Positions 18,516-26,534 of a stretch of 64,000 bases of DNA are shown one piece after another. The notes below the pieces were generated by a model. It worked only from the letters and a program-made list of their open reading frames with translations. It was not told where the DNA came from and made no database searches. Each line of letters opens with the position of its first letter. Within the stretch, counting starts at the first letter, position 1. The position numbers and the translations under genes are program-made. The DNA comes from Vreelandella azerica (GTDB taxonomy: Bacteria; Pseudomonadota; Gammaproteobacteria; Pseudomonadales; Halomonadaceae), in assembly GCF_013112225.1 (NCBI RefSeq), contig NZ_JABFHI010000002.1:496001-560000 (forward strand). The letters are read 5' to 3'.

Positions 18516-19771
18516 GCCAGCTCAACGATGCCCAGAATGCGCCGCTGGAAAGCCGTTTGCTGACCACCGGCGTTGAACGGCTGGCGCTGATTGGGCGCCA
18601 TGCCGACGTTCTGATGCAAGGCTACACTCAGGATGAAGTGCCCCTGGAAGGGCTGAGCAGTAACGCCCTGCGCAAGTTGCTTGCCGCGCGACTCCTGTGG
18701 CGCCCGGACGAGCATAGCGGCGTCAAGCTGACGCCCAAGATGCGCGAACTGATTGCCGATATGGTGGCGGATGAATCGCGTCGTCAGGTGAACGCCGATG
18801 TGGCTGACACCCTGGAGCAGATTCGCACCCAGGTCGCCAGTTACCGTGAATCCAGCCAGTTGGGCGATTACTGGCAGCAGGAACAGCAGCTGTTGCGCCT
18901 GCGCCAGACGGTGGATGACCTGAACGGCCGCTTTGCCGATGCCATCGACAGCCTGTGGCAGCGGCTTAACAGCGATTTCGGCTTTGTCAGCCGCTTGAAT
19001 GACAAGGTGCGCGAGAACGAACGCGCCCAGAAGCAGGTAGTGCGCCTGCTGGATGGCCTGGCGCTGATCGATTTCGACGAGCTGATTGATCTGGTGGGTA
19101 GCGATGGCACCCTGCGCAAGCTGCTGATCAGCCAGCTTCAGCAGCAGCTTAGCCAGCACTTCACCAGCCTGCGCGAAGTGCAAAGCCGATTGACCGAGCT
19201 GATGGCGCGCTTTCGGCGCATGCAGGCACGTAGCCGTCTGGTGTCGGGTATGGCCGCCTTTCTGCGCGAACATCCCGGCTTCACGCCGGGCAACTACGCC
19301 CGCCGCAGCGAGGTGCCAGAGCTTTGCAACCGTGCGGCACCGCTGTCAGCGGCTGGGTCTGCGGCGCTGGATCACCATCACGATATGGCCCTGCTGGGCA
19401 GTCTGTTGAAAAACCTGCCCAGCGTAACGCACTCTCCTGAGGTAACAGCCGCCGCTGGCCCCACGGTGATGGCAGAAAGTGCCATGGTGGCTGCTCGGCA
19501 GCAGGCCCTGAAGCAGGATGTTGAAAATTTCTACCTGCATGTGGTCGATAGCAGTGCCGATGAACCCCTCAGCGCCCTGGCCTACCTGCAGGCAAGCGAG
19601 CTGACCTGGCCCGAGGAAATCTGGCTGTATCAGGTGATTGCCGAGTTTCAGGGGTTGGGGCAGCACGAGCAGCAGGCGTTTGATTGGCAGCCGAAAGAGA
19701 GCAAAGCCAGCCCCTTTAACGATGTGCGCCTGATTCATGATGTGGCGCTGCGCTTTGCAGGAATTGCATAA
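18512..19771 (+). CDS. mksF: Kleisin-like condensin subunit, MksF/JetA-like
   Basis: The GTG start at 18512 overlaps the mksE stop (GTGA). The 419-residue protein starts with a predicted winged-helix region (LSSNALRKLLAARLLWRPDE, about residues 48-67), continues with long helices (QQEQQLLRLRQTVDDLNGRF; DKVRENERAQKQVVRLLDG) and ends in a second small domain (WPEEIWLYQVIAEFQGLGQ), followed by PFNDVRLIHDVALRF. An N-terminal winged helix, middle helical bundle and C-terminal winged helix is the kleisin plan of MukF/MksF/JetA. It would bridge the two ATPase heads and bind MksE. There is no enzyme motif. Gene order is SMC-E-F-Toprim, unlike the usual F/A-first order. Confidence 0.68.
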   Translation: MSQLNDAQNAPLESRLLTTGVERLALIGRHADVLMQGYTQDEVPLEGLSSNALRKLLAARLLWRPDEHSGVKLTPKMRELIADMVADESRRQVNADVADTLEQIRTQVASYRESSQLGDYWQQEQQLLRLRQTVDDLNGRFADAIDSLWQRLNSDFGFVSRLNDKVRENERAQKQVVRLLDGLALIDFDELIDLVGSDGTLRKLLISQLQQQLSQHFTSLREVQSRLTELMARFRRMQARSRLVSGMAAFLREHPGFTPGNYARRSEVPELCNRAAPLSAAGSAALDHHHDMALLGSLLKNLPSVTHSPEVTAAAGPTVMAESAMVAARQQALKQDVENFYLHVVDSSADEPLSALAYLQASELTWPEEIWLYQVIAEFQGLGQHEQQAFDWQPKESKASPFNDVRLIHDVALRFAGIA

Positions 19772-19785
19772 GGAAAGGAAAGGGT

Positions 19786-20658
19786 ATGAAACTGTCCGGT
19801 CGGGCGCGCAAGAACCTGAATGAAGTGGATCATCTACTGCGCCGTCATCCAGAAGTGGTCAAACCGCGCCGCCAGTGGGTGGATGATGTGGTGGCCTGGT
19901 GCCATGAAAACCATATCGACCCCGGCCTGCGTCTGAATGGCCGGGAGCTGCATTTTGACCGCGAGCTGATCAAGCAGATCAACACCACCCTGCTCAGCCA
20001 GGGGCAGCCGCCGGTTGGGCGCTCACTTAGTGGCCTGACCAGCCTGGAACAGGCCAAGGAAGGGTTTGACGAAGACAAGGGCAACCGTGAAGGCCCGAGA
20101 GCCCAACGGGTGCTGGTCAACGCACCTGCTGACCAGCCTGAATGGCTGGGTAAGGCATCGCGAGCAATTCACGATGTGGATTGGCGCGGCATCCGGCTGG
20201 ACGCCTGCGATACGCTGATTCAGGTGGAAAACCTCGACTGCTTCTACCATTTCGACCCCACGCGGCTGACGCTGGAGCATTGCCATAAACCCTTGATAGT
20301 TTACCGAGGCGACAGCCAGTACGGCGGGGCCTTCCGGCCCCTGGCTGAAGCCTGGCGGAAAACCCGTAAGGCACATTACTACGTCGGAGATTTTGACGTA
20401 AAAGGCGTCAGCATCGCGCTTTCCAGCAACGCCACCGCGCTTTTGGTGCCACCGCTACAATGGCTGCAGCACCACGCCACCGGCTTCCACGACCCGCCAA
20501 AGCAACTAAAATACCACCCCGCGCTGGAGCGCCACCGCAACGCACTCCCCGCCGCCCACCCGCTGCAGCCCTACCTGGCAATCCTACTCGGCTCACACCG
20601 AGGTCTCCGCCAGCAATGGTTCGAAACCCTGGTCAGCGTGCCGCTGCACCAGGAGTGA
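19786..20658 (+). CDS. mksG: Toprim-domain nuclease subunit, MksG/JetD-like
   Basis: The ATG at 19786 follows AGGAAAGG, 14 bp after mksF. The 290-residue product has an N-terminal DNA-binding-like region and a C-terminal Toprim-like fold with the acidic residues in the right order: E148 in TLIQVENLDCF, then D202 and D204 in YYVGDFDVKG. The stretch IVYRGDSQYGGAFRPLAEAW lies between them. In MksG/JetD the Toprim glutamate and DxD bind metal for cleavage of DNA that the SMC complex has engaged. The gene is the last of the operon. Its presence is what separates anti-plasmid MksBEFG/Wadjet complexes from plain chromosome-organising MksBEF. Confidence 0.75.
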   Translation: MKLSGRARKNLNEVDHLLRRHPEVVKPRRQWVDDVVAWCHENHIDPGLRLNGRELHFDRELIKQINTTLLSQGQPPVGRSLSGLTSLEQAKEGFDEDKGNREGPRAQRVLVNAPADQPEWLGKASRAIHDVDWRGIRLDACDTLIQVENLDCFYHFDPTRLTLEHCHKPLIVYRGDSQYGGAFRPLAEAWRKTRKAHYYVGDFDVKGVSIALSSNATALLVPPLQWLQHHATGFHDPPKQLKYHPALERHRNALPAAHPLQPYLAILLGSHRGLRQQWFETLVSVPLHQE

Positions 20659-20669
20659 ACAAGCACCCA

Positions 20670-20880
20670 ACACCGTCATTCTGAAAGCACTTCAACACCG
20701 TCATTCCCGAAAGAAACCCCATACCGTCATTCCCGAATGGGGTAATCGGGAATCCATTTTGACTTTGCCAAAAGAGGCACAAACGTAGGGTGGCTTCGCG
20801 TAGCAAGCCACCAACTCGCCGCAGGCGAGCCCTGTAAGCAGCCTGTTATATCAGCCAACATCTACCAAAAGATGTTAGCC
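20670..20880. repeat. Cluster of short repeats and hairpins after the condensin operon
   Basis: Three spaced copies of CACCGTCATTC or ATACCGTCATTC (about 20670, 20694, 20722). The last is a hairpin, ATTCCCGA (20729-20736) with TCGGGAAT (20746-20753). GGTGGCTT (20789) pairs with AAGCCACC (20805-20812), CTCGCC (20815) with GGCGAG (20824-20829), and AACATCT (20857) with AGATGTT (20870-20876). These look like dispersed intergenic palindromic repeats. They mark the border between the operon and the AT-rich accessory patch. Confidence 0.65.
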
Positions 20881-21185
20881 AAAGGCTGGGATTAAAATAA
20901 ATTAACTGCTAGTCTTAGACTAGTTGAGTAGTGAGAGATAACGAGAATAGTTAAATATAGATTTACTTTTTATACAGTGTTATTGAAACAGCAAATGCTG
21001 CACGCAAGCGATTTCTGCAAATGCAGCCTAAGAAGTATTAATTTTGTTGAGAGTCATGCAGTTATATCGGAAAAGGCAGGCTGCATTTGCCCGATAAACG
21101 TGCCAGCATGTTCATCCAATCATAGAGCTCGCTGTCTAATACGCTGTTATGCAAGGCGAATCTGAACTCAGAATGAGATAACGAC
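20881..21185. other. AT-rich non-coding stretch with a 13 bp inverted repeat
   Basis: No convincing gene. GCAAATGCAGCCT (21017-21029) is perfectly inverted as AGGCTGCATTTGC (21078-21090), with 48 bp between. A short open frame (20977-21165) has no ribosome binding site and no recognisable product. The stretch ends with the cassette boundary site at 21146-21152. Base composition is clearly lower in GC than the flanking genes. Confidence 0.5.
21146..21152 (+). other. Integron-type core site at the left cassette boundary (GTTATGC)
   Basis: GTTATGC is the exact reverse complement of GCATAAC at 22585-22591, the start of the attC site after the Fic gene. In an integrated cassette the left boundary core comes from the cassette's own attC, so this 7/7 match is what is expected. 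Confidence 0.55.
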
Positions 21186-22590
21186 ATGGAATATGCAGCA
21201 ATCGAAGACCTACCTGAGAAAGAAGCTCTAAAAGAATTAAGTTCTTCGGAATTGGATGCGTTAGGGAAGCTTTGGAAAGAAAAGAAAGGTGAGCTTGAAA
21301 ATTCAGGGGAATATCGAAATTTTATAAAACGAATGCAGAGAGAATGGGCAATTGAAACTGGTATTATAGAAAGACTTTACTCTTGGGATAGAGGTGTAAC
21401 GGAAACGCTAATTGACCAAGGTGTTGACTCGTCACTTATTAGCCATGTAGGTGGTATTAATAGAGATGAGGCAGAGAATATAGCTAGAATGATTCAGGAC
21501 CAACAGAGCATTGTTGAAGGACTTTTTTTTCCTTTGTAAAAGGAGAGCAGCCGTTTTCCGAGCATTTTATACGTTCAATGCATGAGCAGTTAACGGCCCA
21601 TCAAGACTTCACAGAAGCTCTGACGACAGAAGGAAAGATTATTAAAGTTGCCTTGCTTAAGGGGCAGTATAAAAATCAACCAAACAATCCTAAGAGGCAA
21701 GATGGCAGCATTCATGAATATTGCCCTCCGGAATTGATAATTGACGAAATGGAGCGTTTTGTAGCTCTTTACTCCCGATACGAAGAGGCTCATATAGCCC
21801 CGGAAATTCTATCAGCTTGGCTGCATCATCGATTTACACAAATTCATCCTTTTCAAGACGGGAATGGAAGGATTGCTAGAGCAATAGCGTCCCTTGTTTT
21901 TCTTAAGTCAGGGCTTTTTCCCTTAGTTATAAGAGATTCTGACAGAGAGATTCAATACTTTCAGCACTAGGAATGCAGCAGCAGGTAGAGCAAGCGAAAC
22001 ATTCTCAGCAAATCATAAAAAATGCGATAGCCTTGCTAAGCAAGAAGTCCAGAGCAGAAAAAGATCAGATACAAGCCGTATATCAAGTGGCTGAAGAGTT
22101 ACAATTAATTGTGGAAAGAAAGCTCGGTGAAATTCAAAAGATTTTGGATCCACAGCTATGAAGCATAGACTCAGTTGGCACAGAAACTTATAACGCGAGT
22201 ATAAGATCAGCAATGGATGGTGATGCGGAGAGCTATTACTTTAGAAGACAAATCATCGAAATGGCAAAGCTCCATGACTACTACGCGAACTGTGATAATT
22301 ATAAGTCTTGGACAAGGGTGGTTGTATATGCAGAAAAGATATTCGAAATAGTGTTTAGTATCCATGGATATGGCCACAGCAATAACGGCGTGATGGTCGT
22401 CTCGGGCTTTACGTTTGAGAAAATACCCTCAGAAGATGGTTCAGAGTCTACTGATGCCAAACCATGCAACCAAGATCTTTTTCAGTTTAACTATCTAGAG
22501 GAAAAAGAAAGCATCAAAAAGAGATTTAATGATTGGCTTGATGAGTCTATTACTTTTGCTTTGGCGGAGTGGCAGAGAACAATTGCATAA
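21186..22590 (+). pseudogene. Fic family protein (AMPylase fold), broken by two frame shifts and one in-frame stop
   Basis: The start ATG at 21186 begins MEYAAIEDLPEKEALKELSS. Adding one T to the eight-T run (21523-21530) and one T to the TTT at 21959-21961 gives a Fic protein whose catalytic motif IHPFQDGNGRIAR is intact (HxFx(D/E)GNGRxxR), so NMP transfer chemistry is predicted. After LGEIQKILDPQL an in-frame TGA (22159-22161) interrupts the reading; beyond it the same frame continues to 22590 with SYYFRRQIIEMAKLHDYYAN and a C-terminal domain, about 468 residues in total. The T-run shifts look like sequence errors, but the TGA would be a real nonsense mutation or a base error. GC content is low. 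The stop overlaps an integron-type attC site, so the gene is a cassette. Confidence 0.75.
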
Positions 22591-22662
22591 CCAAGCCATG
22601 AAATTCGCTCCCTACGGTCGCCGGACCTCGTTTCACTCGGCCGTTTATGGCAGGCGTTAGGT
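22585..22662 (+). other. attC recombination site of an integron-type gene cassette
   Basis: Starts with inverse core GCATAAC (22585-22591) at the end of the Fic gene and ends with core GTTAGGT (22656-22662). The flanks pair imperfectly: AAGCCATGAAA on the left with TTTATGGC on the right, with an extra base as is typical of attC. Length is about 78 bp. The inner sequence (TTCGCTCCCTACGGTCGCCG) resembles the centre of many proteobacterial attC sites. Confidence 0.7.
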
Positions 22663-22687
22663 ATATCTAATCAGGAGGCATTTAAGT

Positions 22688-22903
22688 ATGGCAACCATGA
22701 CAAACTGCATTTTCAATGGTCGCACTATTGGCATTGATGAGGCTATTGAGATTAAAGACAGCGGGTCAAGCGCTGCCCTCGATTTTCGGTGTACGGAGTG
22801 CAATCAGCACGTCCGTCCTCACCGGTCAGGTGGCCATGCAGCGGCTCATTTTTAACATCTTAAGCGCAACTCAGATTGTTCGCAAAGCCATGTTGCGCGT
22901 TAA
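22688..22903 (+). pseudogene. Small four-Cys/His protein of a second gene cassette, cut by an in-frame TAA
   Basis: ATG at 22688 follows AGGAGG 9 bp upstream. The product begins MATMTNCIFNGRTIGIDEAI and has a zinc-finger-like segment FRCTECNQHVRPH followed by GGHAAAHF. Translation then meets TAA at 22853-22855, giving 55 residues. The same frame continues HLKRNSDCSQSHVAR to a TAA at 22901-22903. Related small proteins, as I recall them, read HFEHLxRN at this point, so GAA changed to TAA is the likely event. Zinc-binding by the CxxC and later His/Cys residues is inferred. The function is unknown. The following inverse core supports its being a cassette gene. Confidence 0.6.
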
Positions 22904-22930
22904 ACTTAACAATTGGTTTCAGGGCAACCC
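22904..22930 (+). other. Left half of a degenerate attC site
   Basis: ACTTAAC (22904-22910) fits the inverse core RYYYAAC and differs at one position from the complement of GTTAGGT, the core at this cassette's left boundary. AATTGGTTTCAGGG follows, like the classic attC left arm. No matching right arm or GTTRRRY core is visible in the next 200 bp, so the site seems truncated. Confidence 0.4.
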
Positions 22931-23026
22931 GTAAAAGCGGCATTAAGCAGTCGTGTTGCGCCTAACGAGGTTGCAGAAGCGCGTGGCAAGATGCGCTGAC
23001 CCAGAGGTGCCGCATATTTCTCCGCG

Positions 23027-23052
23027 GACCTTGCTATAATGAGAGCAAGGTC
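23027..23052. promoter_or_regulatory. Perfect 9 bp inverted repeat enclosing a TATAAT box
   Basis: GACCTTGCT (23027-23035) and AGCAAGGTC (23044-23052) are perfect inverted repeats. TATAAT (23035-23040), a consensus -10, begins in the left arm and extends into the loop. No good -35 is seen at 16-18 bp. It may be an operator overlapping a promoter, or a hairpin left from a lost gene; only very short frames lie downstream before the oppositely directed rlmF. Confidence 0.35.
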
Positions 23053-23168
23053 GACGTCAACCCTCCGGGTCTGCAAAAGCGCTTATCGTGATTACCTTCC
23101 GCCATCTTGAGGTGATTCGTGAAGACCTTGGGGCTCAGGGGGTAACCATTTGATAAGCGTGAGGCTGC

Positions 23169-24119
23169 TCACATAAAAGTCCAGGCCAATATCCTGGTGA
23201 TCTTGTTTCCCTGCTTCATCTCTATTTCCCTGCAATCAATGGCGCCAAGCTTGGCAATCAGCTTTTTGGCGGGCTTAACGTTTTCGGCTTTTGAAACCAG
23301 GCTGGTAAACCAGCGGCATTGAGTGGCATACACCTGGCTTTCCTTTATCAGCTTTTTCAGAAAGAGCTGTTCGCCCCCTTTGCACCATAGCTCTGCTCCC
23401 AGCCCGCCGAAATTCAGCGAGGGGGATCTTGTATCGGTGTTTTGCTCACCGCGATGACGGGCCAGGTTATTGAGCTTAAGCTGGTTGCCTTTAAGTGCTT
23501 CATCGAGCGAGGCGTGGAAGGGTGGGTTGCACACGCTGACGTCAAAGAACTCACCGGCTTGAATGATCCCTGCAAAAATCTGATGTTTGTCGTGCTGCAT
23601 GCGCAGCGTAAAGCGCTCTTTGAGCTGGGGGTTGTGGGCGATAATGGTGGCGACGTTGTCAAGCGACTGAGGGTTGATGTCACTGCCCACGCACTGCCAG
23701 CCGTAAATCTGGCAGGCCAGTAGCGGGTATATGCCATTGGCTCCCGTCCCTATATCAAGCAGTTTGACGCCGGGCTGTTCACGCTCGGCGCCAATTCCAG
23801 GCAGGTCCGCCACGTAGTGGATATAGTCAGCCCTGCCTGGAATGGGAGGACAAAGCGCGCCCTCCGGAATATCCCAACCGACAATATTGTAGTGCCAGCT
23901 TAATAACGCGGCGTTGAGGCGCTTGACGGCCAGTGGGTCTGCGAAATCGATGGAAAGGTTGCCATACGCATTGGGTTTTACATGGCGGGCCAGTGCCGGG
24001 TGGCTTTTTACCAGCGTTGGGAAGTCATAACCCTGGTTGTGCAGATTCCTCGGGTGCAGGCCTTTGTGGGCAGGCTTGGTCTGGCTTTTTGTACTTCGAT
24101 GGCGGTTGCTAGCAGTCAT
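23169..24119 (-). CDS. rlmF: 23S rRNA (adenine-1618-N6)-methyltransferase RlmF
   Basis: The 316-residue protein has a basic N-terminus (KSQTKPAHKGLHPRNLHNQG), the conserved YDFPTLVKSHPAL segment, a SAM-binding motif LLDIGTGANGIYPLL (about residues 119-133), and the N6-adenine methyltransferase signature NPPFHAS. The Asn-Pro-Pro-Phe motif contacts the target base. Family length is about 300. The enzyme methylates A1618 of 23S rRNA during ribosome maturation. It is transcribed alone towards the accessory patch; its start lies at 24119. Confidence 0.93.
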   Translation of the reverse strand: MTASNRHRSTKSQTKPAHKGLHPRNLHNQGYDFPTLVKSHPALARHVKPNAYGNLSIDFADPLAVKRLNAALLSWHYNIVGWDIPEGALCPPIPGRADYIHYVADLPGIGAEREQPGVKLLDIGTGANGIYPLLACQIYGWQCVGSDINPQSLDNVATIIAHNPQLKERFTLRMQHDKHQIFAGIIQAGEFFDVSVCNPPFHASLDEALKGNQLKLNNLARHRGEQNTDTRSPSLNFGGLGAELWCKGGEQLFLKKLIKESQVYATQCRWFTSLVSKAENVKPAKKLIAKLGAIDCREIEMKQGNKITRILAWTFM

Positions 24120-24330
24120 AGGCCCGTGGCTTGGAGTTTTAAGAGTCGAATGGGTGCGGCGGCGTTCGTGATTATAATCTTAATCTGGGTGATGCGGGTA
24201 CTTGGCAGCTCAAGGCGCGCGAGAAACGGCCTACACCGAAACGATGGCCCACAAAGCCGACGCTTGGAATAGTCTGGACACAGGGCAGCTGCTAAGCTGG
24301 CGAAAAACTGCCAATGCCGGAAGGGCCCTT

Positions 24331-24881
24331 ATGGATGTCAGAGTGAATTCCCCCGCACAGATCATCAAGTCGTTTTCCGCCTGGCTGCCCATGCTGTTGG
24401 TGGCCTTGCTGCTTTACGGTGTTGTCTTTGTGGGGTTTACCGTGTGGCTATTGATGCAGCCATTGGGGATGGCACCAGCACTGGCCCAGCAGCTGGGGCT
24501 GATTATTGGCGCGGTGCTGCTCACCGGCGGCTTTTACCTGTATGTCCAATGGCTGATTGGCTCTCTGGCCGCCTATGAATTATCCCTTAACGGCCAGCTG
24601 TTGCGGGTCAGGGGATTTCCGGGCGCGGTTCAATTGACAATGAACTGCCATTGGGGGAGCTTACAAAGGTTCATATCGGCACCCGCACCCACACATTGGA
24701 AAAACCTTCCTCCGGCCAGCGAGGAGCCAACAGTAAAGCCGCTGCCCGGATGATGTTTGTGCTCGATGATGGCCATTACTTCAAGCTGGATTACGCCGCC
24801 AACGCCTTTGATAACCAGTCTCTGTATGACTTTCTAAGTCATCTTAAACGCAAGGGTGTTGATATCAATATCAGTGAGTAG
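24331..24881 (+). CDS. Membrane protein of unknown function (frame broken near 24619-24624)
   Basis: I choose ATG 24331 (MDVRVNSPAQIIKSFSAW) because GGAAGGG precedes it; an upstream ATG at 24244 is possible. The N-terminal half has two membrane helices (LLVALLLYGVVFVGFTVWLL and GLIIGAVLLTGGFYLYVQWL). The frame shifts in CCGGGCGC near 24621; one extra base gives PGRGSIDNELPLGELTKVHI and continues to NISE, about 183 residues. The C-terminal half is soluble (YFKLDYAANAFDNQSLYDFL) and beta-strand-like. I do not recognise the family. It lies 69 bp upstream of the calcium antiporter on the same strand and may share its transcript. Confidence 0.6.
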
Positions 24882-24950
24882 GCGGGTGATTAACATGCAG
24901 TGGTTATTTCACCTTCACTATAGGGTCAACTGGAAAAGGAGTTCAGGGTC

Positions 24951-26123
24951 ATGACTGCAACCGCATCCTCTAACGGACGCTCTCTAGTCGGTCGGTTTTT
25001 ACGCGAAGAAGCTGCGTTTCTGGTGGCGTTGCTCACCTTTGTGATTTTGCATTTCGGGCTGCATGACACCCTGAACAAGGCCATTACCCCTGAAACCGCT
25101 CAACCCCTGGTGGGAGCTCTGTTTGCCGTATGGCTGTTTGCCGTGGTGCTTTGGGCTGCCTTTAATGTGGTTCGACATGCTGATGTTCTGGCCATCAAGC
25201 TGGGTGAGCCGCTGGGTACGCTGATTCTTACTCTGGCGGTGGTGGGTATCGAGGTGTCGCTGATCTCAGCGGTGATGCTGACCGGCGCCGAGGCGCCAAC
25301 AATGGCGCGGGATACCATGACGGCGGTGCTTATGATTGTGTTGGGTGGCCTGACCGGCGCCTCCCTGCTGATTGGTGGTTTCTTCCACGGAGAGCAGGAC
25401 TACAACCTGCCAGGCGCGCGGGCCTATCTTGGCGTTCTGGTGCCCCTCGCTGTCTTCGCACTTGTTTTGCCCGATTTCACCGCTTCCACGGATAGCCCGA
25501 CGTTCACTCCCGTTCAGGCAGGGTTCTTTGCGATTATCACGCTGGTGCTTTACGGCATCTTTCTGGCCATTCAGACCCTCCGCCATAAGAGCTATTTTGA
25601 GCAACCCATGCAGGAAAGGGCGGCAGACCATGAAGCAGCGCCCGGGCACTCGCATGATCATGGCCCACAGCACGCGACAAGCTACCACGCTGTCCTGTTG
25701 CTCCTGACGCTGGTGACCATAGTGCTGCTGGCGGAACTTATCGCCATGATTGTCGATTTTGGCATTGTCCAGGCGGGCGCGCCGGTGGCGTTGGGCGGGG
25801 TGATCATCGCCCTGGTGGTGCTTACCCCGGAAAGCATGGCGGCCCTGGCCGCCGCCCGTGCCAACCAGCTTCAGCGCTCGGTGAATCTGCTGCTGGGTTC
25901 GGCGCTGTCAACCATTGGCCTGACCCTACCCGCGGTGGTTGCCGTCAGCCTTATAACAGGCGCCAACCTGCAGCTAGGGCTTGATATGGCCCCCATGGTG
26001 TTGCTGCTGCTGACACTGGTCGTGTGCCTGATGACCTTTGGAGGCACCCGAACAAATGTGCTGCAGGGTGCTGTTCACATCGTTCTGTTCCTGGCCTATC
26101 TGCTGCTGATCTTCAGCCCGTAA
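24951..26123 (+). CDS. chaA: ChaA-type Ca2+/H+ (Na+/H+) antiporter
   Basis: The 390-residue membrane protein has about eleven helices arranged as two Na_Ca_ex repeats. The conserved acidic helix motifs are visible in the first repeat (ILTLAVVGIEVSLISAVML) and the second (LGGVIIALVVLTPESMAALA). A His-rich loop HSHDHGPQH (about residues 227-235) sits between the halves, as is usual in this family, and may sense or bind cations. ChaA exports Ca2+, Na+ or K+ in exchange for protons and helps at alkaline or saline conditions, a sensible function in a halophile. An AAAAGGAG site lies upstream. Confidence 0.88.
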   Translation: MTATASSNGRSLVGRFLREEAAFLVALLTFVILHFGLHDTLNKAITPETAQPLVGALFAVWLFAVVLWAAFNVVRHADVLAIKLGEPLGTLILTLAVVGIEVSLISAVMLTGAEAPTMARDTMTAVLMIVLGGLTGASLLIGGFFHGEQDYNLPGARAYLGVLVPLAVFALVLPDFTASTDSPTFTPVQAGFFAIITLVLYGIFLAIQTLRHKSYFEQPMQERAADHEAAPGHSHDHGPQHATSYHAVLLLLTLVTIVLLAELIAMIVDFGIVQAGAPVALGGVIIALVVLTPESMAALAAARANQLQRSVNLLLGSALSTIGLTLPAVVAVSLITGANLQLGLDMAPMVLLLLTLVVCLMTFGGTRTNVLQGAVHIVLFLAYLLLIFSP

Positions 26124-26157
26124 AGCGCAATCAGCCGCTATTTTTGCGCTTTGGTAT

Positions 26158-26409
26158 TCATTCAATCAGTTTCTTTTCTTGACCGCCACCTTGCTCCAGC
26201 TCAGCAATCGACTCAAGCAAACGTTGAGCGTTTTTGGGAGCGCGCAGCAGGTAGGCGGTCTCTTGCAGCGCCTCATAATCTTCTAAAGAGATCATGACAA
26301 CAGACTGTGATTTGTTGCGGGTGATAATCACAGGAGAATGGTCTTCACAGACTTGCTCCATTGTTTTGGCCAGATGATTTCTAGCGGCTGTGTAGCTTAT
26401 GGCATCCAT
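26158..26409 (-). CDS. Orphan YefM/Phd-type antitoxin
   Basis: The 83-residue protein starts MDAISYTAARNHLAKTMEQV, the N-terminal DNA-binding fold of Phd/YefM antitoxins, and contains SPVIITRNKSQSVVMISLED, a family hallmark, plus a C-terminal acidic, flexible toxin-binding tail (LLESIAELEQGGGQEKKLIE). Downstream on this strand only 34 bp remain before the convergent chaA, so no YoeB/RelE-type toxin gene is present, nor is one upstream. It is either a solitary antitoxin that may act on a toxin elsewhere, or the remnant of a lost pair. Start chosen at 26409; longer upstream frames lack similarity. Confidence 0.82.
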   Translation of the reverse strand: MDAISYTAARNHLAKTMEQVCEDHSPVIITRNKSQSVVMISLEDYEALQETAYLLRAPKNAQRLLESIAELEQGGGQEKKLIE

Positions 26410-26534
26410 AAAGCGGTTCCTGCATGGAGTGTTGGCCTGTTCAGAACATTGTATATATAAGGCTGTCGCAATCAGCGTTGATGTTGGAAGTAAACTGAAG
26501 GTGGTTAAACTTGCCACCTTCAGCCTAGCCGCTG

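Noticed and set aside
20670..20760. CRISPR array from three CCGTCATTC copies
   Set aside because: Units are short, unevenly spaced and without uniform spacers; they form hairpins, as intergenic repeats do.
21016..21090. 13 bp inverted repeat as an attC site
   Set aside because: It lacks RYYYAAC/GTTRRRY cores at its ends; kept only as a plain inverted repeat.
22968..23026. GCCTAAC at about 22970 as a further attC inverse core
   Set aside because: No matching right core or pairing arm is seen within a usable distance.
23036..23110. Short frame starting at the ATG in the palindrome loop
   Set aside because: Only about 23 codons, no ribosome binding site and no recognisable product.
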